DNA of 64,000 nt, from assembly GCF_001544515.1 (NCBI RefSeq), contig NZ_FCOL02000026.1, forward strand, positions 22,169-86,168. Reading direction: 5' to 3'. Below are positions 44,711-52,964 of this stretch, piece by piece. The notes beneath the pieces are model-generated. The model searched no databases. It was not told where the DNA came from and saw only the letters and a program-made list of their open reading frames with translations. Within the stretch, counting starts at the first letter, position 1. Every line of letters starts with the position of its first letter. The stretch is from Caballeronia terrestris (GTDB taxonomy: Bacteria; Pseudomonadota; Gammaproteobacteria; Burkholderiales; Burkholderiaceae). Made by a program: the position numbers and the translations under genes.

Positions 44711-45958
44711 TTAGCCGTAGACCGGGAACTGCTTCGTCAGCTCCGCGACCTTCGCGCGCACTTGCTCGAGGTTCGCCTGGTCTTCCGGATTGTCGAGGAC
44801 ATCGGCGATCAAATTGCCGACGATCTCCGCTTCCTTTACGCCGAAACCGCGCGTCGTCATGGCGGGCGAACCAAGGCGCACGCCGCTGGTCACGAACGGC
44901 TTTTCCGGATCGTTCGGGATCGCGTTCTTGTTGACCGTGATGTGCGCGGCTCCGAGCACGGCTTCCGCCGCCTTGCCGGTGATCTTCTTCGCGCGCAGGT
45001 CGACAAGCATCAAGTGGCTTTCCGTGCGACCCGACACGATGCGCAGACCGCGCTTGACGAGCGTTTCGGCCAGCACGCGCGCGTTCTCGACGACGCGCTG
45101 CTGATATTCCTTGAACTCCGGCGACAGCGCTTCCTTGAACGCGACCGCCTTCGCGGCGATCACGTGCATCAGCGGCCCGCCCTGGATGCCCGGGAAAATC
45201 GCGGAGTTGATCTGCTTCTCGAACTCGGCCTTCATCAGGATCACGCCGCCGCGCGGGCCGCGCAGGCTCTTGTGCGTCGTGGTCGTGACGAAGTCGGCGT
45301 GCGGCACGGGATTCGGATAGACGCCCGCCGCGATGAGGCCAGCGTAGTGCGCCATGTCGACCATGAAATACGCGCCGACGCTTTTTGCGATTTCCGCGAG
45401 ACGCGCGAAATCGATCTTCAGCGAAAACGCCGACGCGCCCGCCACGATCAGCTTCGGCTTGTGTTCCTTGGCGAGTTCCTCGGTCTTGCCGTAGTCGATG
45501 TCTTCGGCCGCGTTCAGGCCGTAGCTCACGACCTTGAACCATTTGCCCGACATGTTCACGGGCGAACCGTGCGTCAGGTGGCCGCCTTCGGCGAGGCTCA
45601 TGCCCATGATGGTGTCGCCGGGCTTGAGCATCGCGAAGAAGACGCCCTGGTTCGCCTGCGAGCCGGAGTTCGGCTGCACGTTCGCGGCTTCGGCGCCGAA
45701 GAGTTCCTTCACGCGGTTGATGGCGAGCTGTTCGACGATATCGACGTATTCGCAGCCGCCGTAATAACGCTTGCCGGGATAGCCTTCGGCGTACTTGTTC
45801 GTGAGTTGCGAGCCTTGCGCGGCCATCACGGCCGGGCTCGTGTAATTTTCCGACGCGATCAGTTCGATGTGATCTTCCTGGCGGCGGTTTTCCTGTTCGA
45901 TCGCCTTGAAGATTTCAGGATCGACGCTGGCAATGGTGCTTTTGGCTTTGTCAAACAT
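44711..45958 (-). CDS. glyA: Serine hydroxymethyltransferase
   Basis: 415 residues from the ATG at 45958 (MFDKAKSTIASVDPEIF); the frame is open to 46216, through the riboswitch leader, and that part is not coding. It interconverts serine and glycine and makes 5,10-methylene-THF. IELIASENYTSPAVMAAQGS, the PLP-lysine block VTTTTHKSLRGPRGG, and TTRGFGVKEAE are complete. The upstream leader holds a ZTP riboswitch and, beyond it, an inserted group II intron. Confidence 0.97.
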   Translation of the reverse strand: MFDKAKSTIASVDPEIFKAIEQENRRQEDHIELIASENYTSPAVMAAQGSQLTNKYAEGYPGKRYYGGCEYVDIVEQLAINRVKELFGAEAANVQPNSGSQANQGVFFAMLKPGDTIMGMSLAEGGHLTHGSPVNMSGKWFKVVSYGLNAAEDIDYGKTEELAKEHKPKLIVAGASAFSLKIDFARLAEIAKSVGAYFMVDMAHYAGLIAAGVYPNPVPHADFVTTTTHKSLRGPRGGVILMKAEFEKQINSAIFPGIQGGPLMHVIAAKAVAFKEALSPEFKEYQQRVVENARVLAETLVKRGLRIVSGRTESHLMLVDLRAKKITGKAAEAVLGAAHITVNKNAIPNDPEKPFVTSGVRLGSPAMTTRGFGVKEAEIVGNLIADVLDNPEDQANLEQVRAKVAELTKQFPVYG

Positions 45959-46129
45959 ACGTTTTCCGTAAGGTCTAGTCAGGTTGACCGGATCGCGCGT
46001 GCGCGAGCATGGCTGCGGCACATGGCGCAAGGTGCAGGATGGGTCCTGGCGTGGCGGGAGCAAGGCTCCGCTCACGCAGATGGCGCGGACAGGACAGCCA
46101 CCGGCAGCGCAGCGACGGCGCGCGGATCT

Positions 46130-46225
46130 CAGCTGCCCAGGCGAACGGCAAAACGACACTCCGCGCTTCCCGGTGGGTCGTTCCACCTTGAATCCAAAGA
46201 TTCTATCGCCAGTCACGCGGAGTTG
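46130..46225 (-). promoter_or_regulatory. ZTP (pfl motif) riboswitch aptamer of glyA
   Basis: On the minus strand the helix P1 pairs ACTCCGCG (46223-46216) with CGCGGAGT (46065-side arm at 46165-46158), an 8-bp perfect stem. Inside are TGACTGGCG, the GGTGG...CCCACCGGG hairpin and the AAGCGCGG junction. Downstream lies GCCGTTCGCCTGGGCAG, the conserved second half (CCGnnnGCCTGGGC) that forms the pseudoknot. This is the pfl layout known to sense ZTP/ZMP, signals of low 10-formyl-THF, and to control glyA and purine genes. The expression platform between 46130 and 45959 was not resolved. Confidence 0.85.
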
Positions 46226-46265
46226 TAGGGTAGCCCCTCTTCCTTATGGAAGAAGGGCCCCCTAA

Positions 46266-46299
46266 GAACTGTACGTGCGAGTTTCCCCGCATACAGCTC
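46266..46299 (-). ncRNA. Group II intron domain V
   Basis: The minus strand reads GAGCTGTATGCGG, loop GGAAAC, then CTCGCACGTACAGTTC, folding into the 34-base hairpin of domain V with the AGC-type catalytic lower stem and a bulge. It lies 22 bases after the stop of the RT gene. Confidence 0.85.
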
Positions 46300-46320
46300 A
46301 AGCCTACTACAAAGTTCGCC

Positions 46321-48021
46321 CTATTGGGGAACCGGCTTAGTTACAGCAAGTTTACCCGCGTGCACCTTTTGGTGACAGTGGGGATGGAGCAACACACGGT
46401 TGGACAATGCGTCCGTACCACCATGCATCCGATACACCAGATGATGGTCGTGCCAGCGTGTTTCTTGAGTCAAGGCACAGTTACAAAGTGCACACAGCCC
46501 ACTTTGCGACATGAACAACTTAACCAATTGCTTTTGATGGCGCAACGAGTGCAGCATGCGCTCCTGTCGCAATTCCTCCCCATACTGCTCCCATGCGGGA
46601 TCAAAAGGGTTGTATTCCCCTTTGATTTTCGTCGGATACTTGATCGCCGTCCCACTGAGTGAGTAGAGCTCAAGCAGCCGCCGACCGCCATCCCCCGCAA
46701 CGATGGGAACGCCAAACACCCAATTGCGGGCATTGACCGAGTGGAAGTACTTCCGTCTCACCCAATCAGAGCCCTTATTCGGATGTCGCCGTTTAGACCA
46801 CCGCCAGAGTTTCTGGAAGACCAGATACTCCATGCGGCTGTACGCCTTCTTAGCGGATACGCGATGGTGATACTCGGCCCATCCACGTAATAGCGGGTTC
46901 AGCAACCGGATTAAATCCGCTTGCTTTGCCGCTTTGTTACCGCTGATCGTTTCCGCAACCTTGCGATAGAACGCTTGCGCGTTTTTCTTGCTTGGTTGAA
47001 TGAGCATCTTTCCCGAGTACTTTCGGAAATTCCACCCAAGGAAATCGAAGCCCTGGTCAATATGTGTGACCCGCGTTTTCTCCTCAGAGAGTTGCGGACC
47101 CCGAACCGCGAGGAATGTTTCTATCCAAGGTCGGACTTCGCTGACCAGTATCTCTTGCGAGACGCCGGTGATCACGAAGTCATCCGCGTACCGCACCACA
47201 TGAACCTTCAACTTCTTGGCCTTCCCAATTCCAAACTTCGCACGGAGGTGCGCGTCCAGTTCTCGTTCCAGCCCGTTCAACGTCACATTCGCCAACGTCG
47301 GGGAGATGATCCCTCCCTGCGGCGTACCGGCCTTCGTCGCCTGAAACTGACCTTCGTAAATCAGGCCAGCTCTCAACCATTTTCGGAGGATTGCTGTGTC
47401 CATGAGGACATTGCGCTCCAACCAGTCGTGGTCGATGTGGTCAAAGCAGCCTTGGATATCCGCTTCCAATACCCATTGGGCTGATCCCCCTTTGGACATA
47501 CAGACGCGAATCTGACCCATGGCATCAGCCGTCGAGCGATGAGTCCGGAACCCATAAGAGTTCGGATCGCTCGCCGACTCAGCCACTGGCTCCAAAGCCA
47601 GCAAGTGCAGAGCTTGCATCGCCCTGTCATGCAGGGTCGGAATGCCCAGAGGGCGTTCTTTCCCATTGGCTTTGGGGATAAAGACCCTCCGTAAAGGCAG
47701 AGGCTTATAACCGCGCCGCTTCAACCGATCGACGGCGAGCCGTCGACTTTCAGGCGAATCCCATAGCTCGCGGTCGACTCCCGCCGTTCGCGCACCCTGG
47801 TTCTGTGTAACACGTCGTACCGCGTACAGCTTGGCGGACAACGTGCGAGTCAACATCCGTTGCAGGGCTTTCACTCTGCGCCATTTGCCTTCCCGCGTCG
47901 CCTTCGCAATTCGAATCTGCATTCCCCTCACGTTCCGTTCAACCCGACGCCAATCGATGGCGTACCAGTTGTCCGGCGCGTGGGAAAGCGCAGATCCAGT
48001 CTTTCGACCAGATACTTTCAT
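46321..48021 (-). CDS. ltrA: Group II intron reverse transcriptase/maturase with HNH endonuclease
   Basis: 566 residues. RT domain: FIPKANGKERPLGIPTLHDRAMQ, DIQGCFDHIDHDWL, AGTPQGGIISPTLANV, and the catalytic VVRYADDFVITG. The maturase X domain follows (LNPLLRGWAEYHHRVSAKKAY). The C-terminus is an HNH endonuclease: CALCNCALTQETRWHDHH...LLHPHCHQKVH. All catalytic motifs look intact, so the intron could be mobile. The protein binds the intron RNA to help splicing and then reverse-splices into DNA. Base composition is less GC-rich than its neighbours. Confidence 0.95.
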   Translation of the reverse strand: MKVSGRKTGSALSHAPDNWYAIDWRRVERNVRGMQIRIAKATREGKWRRVKALQRMLTRTLSAKLYAVRRVTQNQGARTAGVDRELWDSPESRRLAVDRLKRRGYKPLPLRRVFIPKANGKERPLGIPTLHDRAMQALHLLALEPVAESASDPNSYGFRTHRSTADAMGQIRVCMSKGGSAQWVLEADIQGCFDHIDHDWLERNVLMDTAILRKWLRAGLIYEGQFQATKAGTPQGGIISPTLANVTLNGLERELDAHLRAKFGIGKAKKLKVHVVRYADDFVITGVSQEILVSEVRPWIETFLAVRGPQLSEEKTRVTHIDQGFDFLGWNFRKYSGKMLIQPSKKNAQAFYRKVAETISGNKAAKQADLIRLLNPLLRGWAEYHHRVSAKKAYSRMEYLVFQKLWRWSKRRHPNKGSDWVRRKYFHSVNARNWVFGVPIVAGDGGRRLLELYSLSGTAIKYPTKIKGEYNPFDPAWEQYGEELRQERMLHSLRHQKQLVKLFMSQSGLCALCNCALTQETRWHDHHLVYRMHGGTDALSNRVLLHPHCHQKVHAGKLAVTKPVPQ

Positions 48022-48975
48022 GCTGCTCTCCTACTTGGAAAAGTCCCCAAGCAGAAGACGCATCTCCCCCAGCGGGGCAGATACGCCCCGCTGGGGAACA
48101 ACAATTACATTCAGTACGGACGCAAGCATCCGTACCTCACCAAGTGAACAAGGGTCAGTCAGCCATCTTGCGACGGTAGACCAGACGGAAGTCTGCCCGC
48201 TTTCGCGTGGGGTGATGTCCCAACCCCTATCCGGACCATTACCGCCCGGCATTCGCTTTTTCCGTCGTCCCATACCCGCACAATCAACAGCGTTCCTTAC
48301 GGTCCGCCTGCCAGCCAAACCGCACTGGCAACCATACGGGCTTACCACGTTCCCGATCTGTCACACGACTGGGTTAGGGTCTGCCTATTCGCCGGTGGCG
48401 TTTGAAACGACGTACCGCGACACTCAAGCGCGGCAGCTCACCACGTACCTGTTGGTTAGTGCCTACCAGCAGCTTTGGCACCTACTACTCACGACGTTTA
48501 TCAGCAGTTCACATACGTTACCCATACCAGCCAGCCTAGCTCCTTACCCCAACGCTGCTCGGAGTTTCTATACAGCCGTCTCGCGACCGCCGCATACCCG
48601 CAAAATCGGGGGCTACATTGTCAGAAGGGCTTCACACCTCGCGGTTACCCACGACGCATGCCTTCATAGGCTACCGTTGGTCGTACAACGGGTTCACTGC
48701 CTCGGTACACTGAGGTCGAACAATGACAAATCGAGCTTCCGCTCGAACATTAACAAACCCCGCGTTGAAAGCACGGGCAACTGCAAACATCAATCCGCTC
48801 GGTAGGCGGAGTTGAAGCCGCGAACCAGGCGGAGCTTGATGGTAACCAAGCTGTTGCAATGCGATTCCCGACACTTCACCGGGTCTCGCTTTGTTACACA
48901 AGTGTCAGCGCAAGGGCCAACGATGGACAGCTTTCGCCGTCAAGGTTCGATGCGACGTGTCGCACTGAGCGTTGT

Positions 48976-49004
48976 AGTGTAATGGGCTGTCCTCGAATAG
49001 GCAA
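48976..49004 (-). promoter_or_regulatory. Predicted sigma-70 promoter of the original glyA leader
   Basis: On the minus strand TTGCCT (48999-49004), 17 bases, TACACT (48976-48981). The expected start is near 48969, only about five bases before the first base of the intron at 48965. The rest of 48966-49209 holds no gene. Confidence 0.6.
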
Positions 49005-49209
49005 CCGCGCGCAGGCGCCCGGCCCGCATGGTTCGGGCGGCAGCGGGCATGCTTTAATCACACGATCGTTCGTTCCCAATGAAAGCTGCGCACATGCATT
49101 GCCTTCGACTTGCCGCGCCGCACCAATGGAAGTACGCTTTGCGCCGTCGCCGAGAGCGCCCGTGCGCCGCGCCGACGTCGTTTCCCTCCCTCACAACCGG
49201 AATCCGCTC

Positions 49210-49956
49210 ATGATCGTATTCGTCACTGGCGCGTCGGCCGGCTTCGGCGCCGCCATCGCCCGCACTTTCGTGAAAGGCGGCCATCGCGTGATCGCGACCG
49301 CGCGGCGCAAGGACCGTCTTCTCGCGCTGTCGAAGGAACTCGGCGACGCGCTCTTGCCGATCGAACTCGACGTCCGCGACGACGCCGCCATCGCCGCCGC
49401 CCTCGCCTCGCTGCCCGAAGCGTTCTCGCAGATCGACGTCCTCGTGAACAACGCGGGCCTCGCGCTCGGACTCGAGCCCGCGCAGCGCGCGAATCTCGAC
49501 GACTGGAAGAAGATGATCGACACGAACTGCACGGGCCTCGTCGCGGTCACGCACGCCGTGCTGCCGGGCATGGTCGAGCGCAATCGCGGCCACGTGTTCA
49601 ACATCGGCTCGGTCGCGGGCACCTACCCGTACGCGGGCGGGAACGTTTACGGCGCGAGCAAGGCGTTCGTGCGTCAGTTCAGCCTGAACCTGCGCTCGGA
49701 CCTGGCGGGCACGGCACTGCGCGTCACCGACATCGAGCCGGGCCTGTGCGGCGGCACCGAATTCTCGAACGTGCGCTTCAAGGGCGACGACGAGAAAGCG
49801 GCCGGCGTCTACAAGGACCTGCAGCCGCTCACGGCCGAAGACATTGCCGATTCGATCTACTGGATCGCGACGCGCCCCGCGCACGTCAACGTCAACGCAA
49901 TCGAGCTGATGCCGATCGCGCAGACGTTCGCACCGTTGCAAATTCATCGCGGCTGA
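49210..49956 (+). CDS. SDR family oxidoreductase, YdfG-like
   Basis: 248 residues from the ATG at 49210 (MIVFVTGASAGFGAAIA); the frame upstream is unconserved. Classical short-chain dehydrogenase: VTGASAGFG, LVNNAGLALGLEPAQ, NIGSVAG and YGASKAFVRQFS, with IATARRKDR after the second strand favouring NADP. It resembles YdfG, which acts on 3-hydroxy acids including serine and on malonic semialdehyde. Divergent from glyA and the intron; tail VNVNAIELMPIAQTFAP is typical of this branch. Confidence 0.9.
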   Translation: MIVFVTGASAGFGAAIARTFVKGGHRVIATARRKDRLLALSKELGDALLPIELDVRDDAAIAAALASLPEAFSQIDVLVNNAGLALGLEPAQRANLDDWKKMIDTNCTGLVAVTHAVLPGMVERNRGHVFNIGSVAGTYPYAGGNVYGASKAFVRQFSLNLRSDLAGTALRVTDIEPGLCGGTEFSNVRFKGDDEKAAGVYKDLQPLTAEDIADSIYWIATRPAHVNVNAIELMPIAQTFAPLQIHRG

Positions 49957-50002
49957 ATGCCTCATTTGGCGTCAGTTGCGTGGCTTCCGGTAAAATGCGC
50001 GG

Positions 50003-50485
50003 ATGAATATGTCTAGCAGCGAGCCTCAGCGGACAACTGGGCAGGCGACTGAGCGCGCGAACGACCCGCAGATTTTCGACTGGCCGATTCGCGTGTACTA
50101 CGAGGACACCGACGCCGGCGGCATCGTCTTCTACGCGAACTACCTGAAGTTCTTCGAGCGAGCGCGCACCGAATGGCTGCGCGCGTGCGGCATCGACCAG
50201 CAAAAGCTGATCGAGTCGGATGGCGTCGTGTTCGTGGTGAAGCGCACGGCGGTCGATTATTCGGCGCCGGCGCGGCTCGACGATGTCGTGCGCGTCGCGA
50301 GCCGGATCGAGCGGCTCGGCCGGGCGTCGGTGGATTTTCACCAGGAAGCGTGGCGCGACGGCGTTCTGCTCGCAGCCGGCGACATCCGGGTGGCATCGGT
50401 CGATCATTCGTCCTTCCGGCCCACCGGCATTCCGAAAGCGGTGCTCGAGGGATTGAAGCGCGGGCCGGCCGTGAATCACGCATGA
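50003..50485 (+). CDS. ybgC: Tol-Pal-associated acyl-CoA thioesterase
   Basis: 160 residues with a hot-dog fold: WPIRVYYEDTDAGGIVFYANYLKFFERARTEWLRACG holds the catalytic aspartate (YEDTDAGG) and FVVKRTAVDYSAPARLDDVV follows. YbgC hydrolyses short-chain acyl-CoA or acyl-ACP and is nearly always the first gene of the tol cluster. A 25-residue N-terminal extension is variable. tolQ follows after 188 bases. Confidence 0.93.
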   Translation: MNMSSSEPQRTTGQATERANDPQIFDWPIRVYYEDTDAGGIVFYANYLKFFERARTEWLRACGIDQQKLIESDGVVFVVKRTAVDYSAPARLDDVVRVASRIERLGRASVDFHQEAWRDGVLLAAGDIRVASVDHSSFRPTGIPKAVLEGLKRGPAVNHA

Positions 50486-50673
50486 ATGCCGCGCAGCCCT
50501 ATGAGCGCCGTCAGAAACAATGAACTCGTCGTGACCTGAACAACACCAAGCCTGCGGTGCAGGGCAAGCAACATCGAGCATGAGCCGGCGGAAGCCTGGA
50601 CTTTCAACAGCGTCACGAAAGCCTGACACACCTCTGACCGGACGCCCCTTCCGGGACGTAACAGCGGACCTTT

Positions 50674-51351
50674 ATGAACAACACACAAGACCTGTCGATC
50701 GTTTCTCTCGTAATCCACGCGAGCCTGCTTGCGCAGGCCGTGATGGCGCTGCTGCTGATACTGTCGCTGCTATCGTGGACTTTCATCTTCCGCAAGTGGT
50801 TCGCCATCCGGCGCGCCCGCGCGCAGACCGAGCGCTTCGAGCGCGATTTCTGGTCGGGCGGCGACCTCCAGGCGCTGTATCAGAGCGCCGCCAACAACCG
50901 TCACACGATCGGCGCGCTCGAGCGTATCTTCGAATCGGGTATGCGCGAATTCCTGAAGGGCAAGGAACGCCGCATCACCGATCCGGGCGCGATCCTCGAC
51001 GGCTCCCGCCGTGCGATGCGCGCCGCCTTCCAGCGCGAGATGGACGTGCTCGAGGCAAATCTCGCGTTTCTCGCGTCGGTGGGGTCGGTGAGTCCGTATA
51101 TCGGTCTATTCGGCACGGTCTGGGGGATCATGAATTCGTTCCGCGGTCTCGCGAACGTGCAGCAGGCCACGCTCGCGAACGTGGCGCCGGGTATTGCGGA
51201 AGCGCTCGTCGCGACCGCGATCGGCCTGTTCGCGGCGATTCCGGCGGTGGTCGCTTACAACCGCTACGCACACGATATCGACCGCCTGGCGATCCGCTTC
51301 GAGACGTTCATCGAAGAGTTCTCGAACATCTTGCAGCGTCAGGCGCACTAA
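50674..51351 (+). CDS. tolQ: Tol-Pal system protein TolQ
   Basis: 225 residues with three membrane helices: SLVIHASLLAQAVMALLLILSLLSWTFIF, the second near FLASVGSVSPYIGLFGTVWGIMNSF, and the third in EALVATAIGLFAAIPAVVAYN. TolQ and TolR form the proton-driven motor that energises TolA for outer-membrane constriction at division. tolR begins 10 bases later. Confidence 0.96.
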   Translation: MNNTQDLSIVSLVIHASLLAQAVMALLLILSLLSWTFIFRKWFAIRRARAQTERFERDFWSGGDLQALYQSAANNRHTIGALERIFESGMREFLKGKERRITDPGAILDGSRRAMRAAFQREMDVLEANLAFLASVGSVSPYIGLFGTVWGIMNSFRGLANVQQATLANVAPGIAEALVATAIGLFAAIPAVVAYNRYAHDIDRLAIRFETFIEEFSNILQRQAH

Positions 51352-51361
51352 GGAGCACGCG

Positions 51362-51808
51362 ATGGCCGGAGGCCCCACTCGTTCCAGCATGCGCGGCAGT
51401 TCACGCCGCGCGATGTCCGATATCAACGTCGTGCCTTATATCGACGTGATGCTCGTGCTGCTCGTCATCTTCATGGTGACGGCGCCGCTCGTCTCGCCGT
51501 CGATCATCAACCTGCCGACGGTCGGCAACGCGCAGCCGCAGGAGCAGACGCCGCCGCTCGTCGTCAACATCAAGGCCGACGGCAGCATGAACGTCCGCTA
51601 CAAGGAAGACGGCGGCGCGGCACAGCAGCAGAACATGACAAAGGATCAGCTCAACACATTCGTGCTGAACCGGCAGGAGTCGCATCCTGACCAGCCGGTC
51701 GTGATCGCCGCCGACAAGACGGTGAAGTACGAAGTCGTCATGAACGTGATGTCCGACATGAAGGCGCGCGGGGTCAAACGCGTCGGATTGCTAGTCAAAT
51801 CGCAATGA
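51362..51808 (+). CDS. tolR: Tol-Pal system protein TolR
   Basis: 148 residues from the ATG at 51362. One N-terminal helix, SDINVVPYIDVMLVLLVIFMVTAPL, carries the essential aspartate of the proton path (YIDVMLVLL). A periplasmic domain follows, ending GVKRVGLLVKSQ. The ATG of tolA overlaps the stop by four bases. Confidence 0.96.
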   Translation: MAGGPTRSSMRGSSRRAMSDINVVPYIDVMLVLLVIFMVTAPLVSPSIINLPTVGNAQPQEQTPPLVVNIKADGSMNVRYKEDGGAAQQQNMTKDQLNTFVLNRQESHPDQPVVIAADKTVKYEVVMNVMSDMKARGVKRVGLLVKSQ

Positions 51809-52869
51809 CCACCCGGCAGACCCGCGCCCGACCCATACGTCCGCCGCGCGAACGCGGCACGTGGAAAGCGTTCGCGCTCGCCGCGCTGATGCATCTGCTG
51901 CTCGGCTGGCTGCTGTATCACGGCATCAATTGGCAGAACAACACGCCGGCCGGTTCCGAAGCGGAACTGTGGACGGAGATTCCGGACCTGTCGACGCCGA
52001 CGCCCCGCCCCGCTCCGCCGCCGCCCGTGCCTGTCAAGGTGCAGCCCGCGCCGCCGCCCGCGAAGGACGAAGAAGCCGACATCGCGTTGCAGGAAAAGAA
52101 GCGCAAGCAGCAGGAAGCCGCGGCGCGCGAGGCGCAACTCGCGGAGCAGCGTCGCCAGCAGCAACAGGAACAGCAGGAAGCCGAAGCGAAACGTCAGCAA
52201 CAGCTCGCTGCGCAGCAGGCGGCAGCGGTCGCGGCGCAGAAGGCCGCGCAGGAAAAGCAGAAGCAGGTCGAGAAGCAGAAGCAGGCGGATCAGCAAAAGC
52301 TCGATCAGCAGAAACAGCAGCAACTGAAGGCGCAACAGCAGAAGGACGCTGAAAAGCTCGAGCAGCAGAAGGAACAGAAGGACGCCAAGGAGAAGGCCGA
52401 CGCGCAGGCGAAATCCAAGGCGGACGCCGATGCGAAAGCGAAGGAAAAAGCCAAAGCCGATGCTGCGGCGAAAGCCAAGCTCGATGGTGAACGACGCGCG
52501 CGCCTCGCGCAGTTGCAGGGGCAGGCGGGCGGTGGATCGAGTGACAGCGGTGAAGGGCTTGCGAAGAGCGGTACGGGGCGCGGCGCGGGTGGGAATGCGA
52601 CATCGGCCGGATATGCGGAGAAGGTGCAGCGGCTTGTGCGGCCGAAGATCGTGTGGAGCGGTGAAACGACCGGCCTCGAGACCGTGGTGACGGTGCGTTG
52701 CGCGCCATCGGGTACGCTGCTTTCGTCCAGCATCTCGCGTTCGAGCGGCAACGAGCAATGGGACCAAGCGGCTTTGCGCGCGGTACAGCGCTCGGATCCG
52801 ATGCCGGTCGACATCAACGGCCAGGCGCCAGCGTCCTTTACCATTACGCTGCGTCCGGCCGGCGGCTGA
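51805..52869 (+). CDS. tolA: Cell envelope integrity protein TolA
   Basis: 354 residues. An N-terminal membrane helix (AFALAALMHLLLGWLLYHGI) is followed by a proline-rich linker (PTPRPAPPPPVPVK), a long Ala/Gln/Lys/Glu coiled helix (~95-230), and a C-terminal TolA/TonB-like domain (GYAEKVQRLVRPKIVW...SGNEQWDQAALRAV). It spans the periplasm to link the TolQR motor to TolB-Pal. Repeat-rich DNA underlies the helix. Confidence 0.95.
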   Translation: MTTRQTRARPIRPPRERGTWKAFALAALMHLLLGWLLYHGINWQNNTPAGSEAELWTEIPDLSTPTPRPAPPPPVPVKVQPAPPPAKDEEADIALQEKKRKQQEAAAREAQLAEQRRQQQQEQQEAEAKRQQQLAAQQAAAVAAQKAAQEKQKQVEKQKQADQQKLDQQKQQQLKAQQQKDAEKLEQQKEQKDAKEKADAQAKSKADADAKAKEKAKADAAAKAKLDGERRARLAQLQGQAGGGSSDSGEGLAKSGTGRGAGGNATSAGYAEKVQRLVRPKIVWSGETTGLETVVTVRCAPSGTLLSSSISRSSGNEQWDQAALRAVQRSDPMPVDINGQAPASFTITLRPAGG

Positions 52870-52964
52870 TGGCGGATTTGACCGTGTGGGAACGAATCGT
52901 GCAGCCGGCGGTCTGTTCTGCAGTTTCGAATAGTTTAAAAATCGCTTTTGGGAACGTATACAGC

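Larger units (their letters stand above)
46225..48965 (-). mobile_element. Group II intron, with reverse transcriptase/HNH protein, inserted in the glyA leader
   Basis: The minus strand begins GTGCGACACGTCGCAT at 48965, matching the bacterial group II 5' consensus (GUGYGAC). It carries an intron-encoded protein (46321-48021), then a clear domain V (46266-46299) and a domain VI-like hairpin (CCTTCTTCC ATAA GGAAGAGGGG) with an end ...CTAC at 46225. The length is about 2.74 kb. The 5' 940 bases contain domains I-III and no other gene. Boundaries were set by consensus; a shift of a few bases is possible. The RT carries an HNH domain, so this is not the small class C, which lacks endonuclease. Confidence 0.85.

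Noticed and set aside
45959..46225. Glycine riboswitch upstream of glyA
   Set aside because: Considered because of the gene. The conserved glycine aptamer cores are absent, while the pfl/ZTP elements and P1 pairing are present.
47831..48805. Plus-strand open frame of 324 codons over the intron 5' region
   Set aside because: It lies opposite the ribozyme domains I-III and the start of the RT gene, and its protein shows no recognisable family.
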